64,000 nucleotides of DNA from Candidatus Limivivens intestinipullorum (GTDB lineage Bacteria > Bacillota > Clostridia > Lachnospirales > Lachnospiraceae), in the NCBI GenBank assembly GCA_018711185.1, contig DVIQ01000012.1, positions 1 to 64,000 of the forward strand, read 5' to 3'. The translations under genes and the position numbers were made by a program. The notes under the pieces were generated by a model that saw only the letters and a list, made by a program, of their open reading frames with translations, was not told the DNA's origin and did no database searches. Below, one piece after another: positions 59,273-64,000 of the stretch; positions within the stretch are counted from its first letter, which is position 1; each line of letters starts with the position of its first letter.

Positions 59273-59758
59273 TCACTTGCTGTTAATATAGTTGATCAGT
59301 CCTTCTGCCTGAATGATCTTCTGCATGAACTCCGGGAACGCCTGGCCCTTGTACTCGGTTCCCTTGGTCCGGTCGTAAATCATCCCCGTATCAAACTGAA
59401 TCTCAACCTCGTCTCCGTCTTCAATATCCTTAGCCGCCTCCGGGCATTCGATAATCGGCAGCCCGATATTGATGGCATTCCGGTAGAAAATCCTGGCGAA
59501 GGTTTCCGCGATTACGCAGCTTACCCCTGCGGCCTTGATGGCGATGGGCGCGTGCTCCCGGGAGGAACCGCAGCCGAAATTCTTCTTTGCCACGATAATG
59601 TCGCCCTTCTGGACCTTTTTTATAAAGTCCTTATCAATATCCTCCATGCAATGCGTCGCCAGTTCCGCCGGATCTGAAGAATTTAAATATCTGGCCGGAA
59701 TGATCACATCCGTATCAACATTGTCTCCGTATTTAAATACTCTGCCTTTTGCTTCCAT
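59273..59758 (-). CDS. leuD: 3-isopropylmalate dehydratase small subunit
   Basis: A 161-residue swivel-domain subunit. [40 protein letters not shown] and [20 protein letters not shown] are family landmarks. It follows leuC by 12 bp and the two form isopropylmalate isomerase, an archaeal/Clostridial-type short LeuD. GGAGGAGAGCAGG precedes ATG. Confidence 0.97.
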   Translation of the reverse strand: MEAKGRVFKYGDNVDTDVIIPARYLNSSDPAELATHCMEDIDKDFIKKVQKGDIIVAKKNFGCGSSREHAPIAIKAAGVSCVIAETFARIFYRNAINIGLPIIECPEAAKDIEDGDEVEIQFDTGMIYDRTKGTEYKGQAFPEFMQKIIQAEGLINYINSK

Positions 59759-59770
59759 CCTGCTCTCCTC

Positions 59771-61039
59771 CTATAATCCCAGTTCTTCCGGCGCGGAAAT
59801 CTTTCCGGTTACGGCACTGGCCGCTGCCACCGCGGGGCTTGCCAGATAAACTTCCGAATCCACATGGCCCATACGGCCTACGAAATTGCGGTTTGTGGTG
59901 GAAATGCAGCGCTCTCCCGCTGCCAGAATGCCCATATAACCGCCCAGGCATGGACCGCAGGTGGGAGTGCTCACCACGGCTCCCGCCTCTATAAAAATCT
60001 CAAGAAGGCCCTCCCGCATGGCCTGAAGATAAATTTTCTGGGTAGCCGGGATTACGATGCAGCGTACCCCTTTCTTTACCTTTCTGCCCTTCAGGATTTC
60101 TGCCGCGCAGCGAAGATCCTCGATCCGGCCGTTCGTACAGGAGCCAATGACGGACTGGTCGATTTTGACTTCTTCCGTAATCTCGTCAATGGTCTTTGTA
60201 TTCTCCGGAAGATGCGGGAAAGCCACGGTGGGCTTCAACGCGCTAAGATCAATAGTATACTCCGCGTCGTAAACCGCGTCCGGATCCGCCTCATAAATCT
60301 TGTACGGGCGGGTGCTGTGCTCTTTCATATAAGCCTCAGTAAGCTCGTCTACCGGGAAGATTCCGTTCTTTCCGCCGGCTTCAATGGCCATGTTCGCAAT
60401 AGTAAAACGATCGTCCATACTCAGATTCTTTACGCCCTCGCCGGTAAATTCCATGGATTTATAGAGCGCGCCGTCCACGCCGATCATTCCGATGATATGC
60501 AGGATCACATCCTTGCCGCTTACCCACTTGGAGGGCTTGCCCACCAGGTTGAATTTGATCGCGGAAGGAACCTTAAACCAGGCCTTTCCGGTAGCCATCC
60601 CGGCCGCCATATCCGTGCTTCCCACCCCTGTGGAAAACGCGCCCAGCGCTCCGTAGGTACAGGTATGAGAGTCCGCGCCAATGATCGCGTCGCCGGCCAC
60701 AGTCAGCCCTTTTTCCGGGAGCAGCGCATGCTCAATTCCCATCTCTCCCACATCGAAGTAATTGGTAATGTCGTGACGACAGGCAAACTCCCGAACACAT
60801 TTGCAGTGCTCCGCCGATTTAATATCCTTATTGGGGATAAAATGATCCATTACCAGGGCGATTTTATCCTTGTCAAAGACCTTGTCCGATTTGAATTTAT
60901 CCATCTCGTGAATCGCAACCGGTGAGGTGATATCATTCCCCAGCACCAGGTCCAGATCCGCTTCAATGAGCTGTCCGGCTTCCACGGACGGCAGCCCCGC
61001 ATGGGCTGCCAGAATCTTCTGAGTCATTGTCATACCCAT
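59771..61039 (-). CDS. leuC: 3-isopropylmalate dehydratase large subunit
   Basis: A 422-residue 4Fe-4S isomerase subunit. [64 protein letters not shown] and [16 protein letters not shown] supply the cluster Cys residues. I choose ATG 61039 (GGAG 10 nt upstream) rather than 61048, where the site would touch the start. It is divergent from a LysR regulator that probably controls leuCD. Confidence 0.96.
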   Translation of the reverse strand: MGMTMTQKILAAHAGLPSVEAGQLIEADLDLVLGNDITSPVAIHEMDKFKSDKVFDKDKIALVMDHFIPNKDIKSAEHCKCVREFACRHDITNYFDVGEMGIEHALLPEKGLTVAGDAIIGADSHTCTYGALGAFSTGVGSTDMAAGMATGKAWFKVPSAIKFNLVGKPSKWVSGKDVILHIIGMIGVDGALYKSMEFTGEGVKNLSMDDRFTIANMAIEAGGKNGIFPVDELTEAYMKEHSTRPYKIYEADPDAVYDAEYTIDLSALKPTVAFPHLPENTKTIDEITEEVKIDQSVIGSCTNGRIEDLRCAAEILKGRKVKKGVRCIVIPATQKIYLQAMREGLLEIFIEAGAVVSTPTCGPCLGGYMGILAAGERCISTTNRNFVGRMGHVDSEVYLASPAVAAASAVTGKISAPEELGL

Positions 61040-61072
61040 ATTCTGCATTCTCCTCTTTTTCTTATATTTTCT

Positions 61073-61100
61073 CGTGAAGCTCAGCCATGCTGAACTCTGC
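61073..61100 (+). repeat. Possible end-stem relic of the MITE/IS66 family
   Basis: GTGAAGCTCAGCCATGCTGA then ACTCTGCC resembles the IS66 end palindrome at 262-290 (GTGACCGCTCAGCTTTGCTG). It lies between leuC and LysR genes. Confidence 0.35.
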
Positions 61101-61116
61101 CAGAGTTACTTTTCCC

Positions 61117-61145
61117 TTGTATTCTAACACAAGAACCGTTATAAT
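61117..61145 (+). promoter_or_regulatory. Promoter of the LysR gene
   Basis: TTGTAT, 17 bp, TATAAT on the plus strand. Nearby ATGCTAATATATATTATGAA and similar A/T palindromes may be LysR-binding sites for both directions. Confidence 0.6.
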
Positions 61146-61258
61146 GCTAATATATATTATGAATGATTATTATGAATTTAAATTATATTATGACCTGTAT
61201 GAATGCGCAGCCCCAAAACACACCCTGCCGACATTCCACGCAGCTTTGGAGGATTTTT

Positions 61259-62161
61259 ATGAAACAGCCGCTCTCTTCTTACCGCATCTTTTATACCGTC
61301 GCCTGTGAGGGCAATATTTCCCGCGCAGCGCAGCTTCTGTATATCAGCCAGCCCGCCATCAGTAAGGCCATCCGCCGCCTGGAAGAGGCGCTGGACACCC
61401 AGCTTTTTCTGCGAAGCTCCAGAGGCGTGCGGCTTACAGACGCCGGACAGGTTCTCTTCGCCCATGTGCGTCAGGCCTTTGAGGCCTTAAACGCCGGGGA
61501 AGAAGAAATCAAAAAAATTCACCGGCTTGGTCTTGGCCATCTGCGCATCGGCGTCAGTACCACGCTCTGCAAGTATCTTCTGCTCCCCTACCTGAAGGCT
61601 TTTATACGCGCCTTTCCCCATATCCGGATTTCCATTTTCTGCCAGTCCACCGGCCACACCATCCAGCTGCTGAACGAAAAGAAAATCGACATCGGGTTAA
61701 TCGGCGCAGCGGCTCCCTCCGGCCCCTGCCATTTTGAGCCCCTGGAAAGCATACAGGATATCTTTACGGCATCCCCGGAATATCTGGAAAATCTGAGCGT
61801 CCGTCAGGGAACGGCCGCGAAAAATCCCTTTGAAACCGCCACACTGATGCTTCTGGATCACGAAAACCTCACACGCCAGTATATTGACACCTATCTCAGA
61901 GAAAATCATATTCTTCCCGAAAACCTGCTGGAAGTAACCACCATGGATCTGCTTATCGATTTCGCGAAAATCGGTCTCGGAATCGCCTGCGTCATACGAA
62001 GCTTTGTCCGTGAGGAGCTGGCATCCGGGGAACTTGTGGAAATTCCCATTCCCTTTGAAATTCCCAGCCGCCAGGTGGGCTTTCTGTACAGCTCTGCCGC
62101 CGCGGAGAATCCCGCCCTGGATCAGTTCCTGTCCTTCTGCAGCCAGAGGCGCGTTCCGTAA
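61259..62161 (+). CDS. LysR-family regulator next to leuCD and ilvC
   Basis: A 300-residue LysR protein. ATG 61259 follows GGAGGATTTTT; the longer frame from 61163 is unsupported. The winged helix reads YRIFYTVACEGNISRAAQLL then ISQPAISKAIRRLEE; the effector domain starts LRIGVSTTLCKYLLLPYLKA. Position between leuCD and ilvC suggests control of branched-chain amino-acid synthesis; the ligand may be an isopropylmalate-type intermediate by analogy with other LeuO/IlvY-like systems, which is inference. Confidence 0.9.
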   Translation: MKQPLSSYRIFYTVACEGNISRAAQLLYISQPAISKAIRRLEEALDTQLFLRSSRGVRLTDAGQVLFAHVRQAFEALNAGEEEIKKIHRLGLGHLRIGVSTTLCKYLLLPYLKAFIRAFPHIRISIFCQSTGHTIQLLNEKKIDIGLIGAAAPSGPCHFEPLESIQDIFTASPEYLENLSVRQGTAAKNPFETATLMLLDHENLTRQYIDTYLRENHILPENLLEVTTMDLLIDFAKIGLGIACVIRSFVREELASGELVEIPIPFEIPSRQVGFLYSSAAAENPALDQFLSFCSQRRVP

Positions 62162-62224
62162 CGCGCTGCCCGGCAAATGTCCGTTCGTGCAAGCATGGCA
62201 GCCGATTGCCGGGCTTATCGCCGC

Positions 62225-62269
62225 AAAAAAGAACCGGCCCGGGAAACCTTCCCTGTCCGGTTCTTTTTT
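62225..62269. terminator. Bidirectional terminator between LysR gene and ilvC
   Basis: AAAAAAGAACCGG pairs with CCGGTTCTTTTTT around an inner CCCGGGAA/TTCCC loop. Confidence 0.9.
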
Positions 62270-62271
62270 GA

Positions 62272-63312
<1,041 letters not shown>

Positions 63313-63346
63313 TTAAAGGTATTATAATGCCTCTAGCCAGCATAGG

Positions 63347-63847
63347 TTATAAATAGCGGACATCCTCCGCTCCCCTGGACAGTCCGGTAATTCCGGTGCG
63401 GGCCAGTTCAAGGATCTCATAGCCGCTCAACAGCTCAATAAAAGCGTCCAGCTTGCTCTGGTTTCCGGTAAGCTCGATAATCAGCGAGTCAATCCCGACA
63501 TCCACAATCTTAGCGCGGAAAATATCAGCCACCGCGATAATAGCCTGGCGGTTTTCCGCGTCTGCTCTGACTTTTACGAGAATCAGCTCCCTGGAAACGC
63601 TTTCCTTCTCTGAAAGCGGTTTAATATCCACCACATCCACAAGCTTCGCCAGCTGCTTTGTGATCTGATCCAGGATCTGATCGTCCCCGTTTACCACAAC
63701 TGTCATCCGGGAGTACCGCTGGTCCGCCGTCTCCCCAACAGTGAGGCTGTCAATATTATAGCCGCGCCTGCTGAACAGACCGGCGATCCGGCTGAGCACG
63801 CCGGCAGTATTATCCACCAGAAGCGACAGCACTCTTCGATTATTCAT
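63347..63847 (-). CDS. ilvN: Acetolactate synthase small (regulatory) subunit
   Basis: A 166-residue protein. The N-terminal ACT domain reads LSLLVDNTAGVLSRIAGLFS then RRGYNIDSLTVG (valine-binding), and the C-terminal domain ends YEILELARTGITGLSRGAED. The catalytic ilvB gene is not in the window. The RBS (AAAGGGTGATTTTGTC) is moderate. It heads the ilvN-ilvC unit. Confidence 0.96.
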   Translation of the reverse strand: MNNRRVLSLLVDNTAGVLSRIAGLFSRRGYNIDSLTVGETADQRYSRMTVVVNGDDQILDQITKQLAKLVDVVDIKPLSEKESVSRELILVKVRADAENRQAIIAVADIFRAKIVDVGIDSLIIELTGNQSKLDAFIELLSGYEILELARTGITGLSRGAEDVRYL

Positions 63848-63882
63848 GACAAAATCACCCTTTTCTCAAAAAAACTATTGCT

Positions 63883-63911
63883 ATTCTACCAATTATTAGT
63901 TTTCTTGTCAA
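63883..63911 (-). promoter_or_regulatory. Promoter of ilvN-ilvC
   Basis: TTGACA, 17 bp, TAGAAT on the minus strand; the leader is only about 30 nt, so no T-box is present. The -35 box overlaps the stop codon of the upstream CBS-domain gene. Confidence 0.8.
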
Positions 63912-64000
63912 TGAAAATCCCGCTGACAACGGCTCTCCATAGACTTGTAAGCATTATAGCAATACTGAATAATATCCTTCCTAGTAATAATACCGATAAA
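63908..64000 (-). CDS. CBS-domain protein, C-terminal end (cut by window edge)
   Basis: The last 30 residues read FIGIITRKDIIQYCYNAYKS then MESRCQRDFH and TGA. IGIITRKDII is the usual end strand and helix of a CBS domain. The rest of the protein lies outside the window, so its type (transporter, kinase or stand-alone) cannot be told. Confidence 0.65.
   Translation of the reverse strand, partial: FIGIITRKDIIQYCYNAYKSMESRCQRDFH

Noticed and set aside
59864-60925. 353-residue plus-strand ORF
   Set aside because: Antisense shadow of leuC.

Overview
The window looks like chromosome from a gut-type Lachnospiraceae (Clostridia, Bacillota). The reasons are strong AGGAGG ribosome-binding sites with some TTG/GTG starts, T-box leaders on pheST and leuA, a Firmicutes-type 6S RNA, SleB and SpoIID-type sporulation/wall proteins, HelD, a Sec-exported solute-binding protein with a Thr/Glu/Ala-rich linker, and Lachnospiraceae-like small proteins. 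Most genes lie on the minus strand. No rRNA, phage or CRISPR array was seen.

Layout. 1-290: tail and noncoding end of an IS66-family element. 324-1253: exported acidic protein. 1349-2212: acetyltransferase and FeoA-domain protein. 2335-12092: carbohydrate locus with a GH4 glycosidase, divergent AraC regulator, GH43 xylosidase-type enzyme, an (alpha/alpha)6-barrel glycosidase and a three-gene sugar ABC importer. 12266-15819: a MITE, a HAD phosphatase, then a metal module (26-residue membrane peptide, 103-residue membrane-anchored protein, P1B-type ATPase). 15927-24727: exported metallophosphatase, DUF362 protein, S66 peptidase next to a Nif11-like small protein, LysR with split chromate transporter, MerR with YitT-type membrane protein, exported CE1-like esterase. 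24749-36345: Fe-S aldo/keto reductase, Uma2 protein, ThpR, flavodoxin plus DUF4405 protein, two MATE exporters, alpha/beta hydrolase, DUF362 lipoprotein plus ArsP-like permease, and a broken aldo/keto reductase. 36508-48005: queA, histidine phosphatase, pheST with T-box, hflKC behind a likely manganese riboswitch, YihY, SpoIID-like protein, galM. 48113-54403: 6S RNA, citrate synthase, threonine synthase, glutaredoxin-like protein, SleB-like hydrolase. 54398-64000: leuA with T-box, helD, tRNA-Val and tRNA-Pro, leuCD, LysR, ilvC, ilvN and the end of a CBS-domain gene.

The most notable layer is non-coding. A family of small palindromic elements (46 to 136 bp, ends GTAAC/GTTAC/GTTGC) occurs about ten times. 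Four copies are flanked by perfect 8-bp direct repeats, the duplication size of IS66 transposition, and the IS66 end at the left edge carries a similar terminal palindrome. Two insertions fall in the 3' ends of genes (a LysR and a MATE gene) and supply their stop codons. Two further dispersed repeat families (one about 105 bp, one terminator-like) and a short third one are also present. The other strong signals are an RNA matching the yybP-ykoY (Mn2+) riboswitch in front of hflKC, and a MerR-type promoter with a 19-bp spacer in front of the YitT-family gene.

All functional names come from reading motifs by eye; no database search was run.
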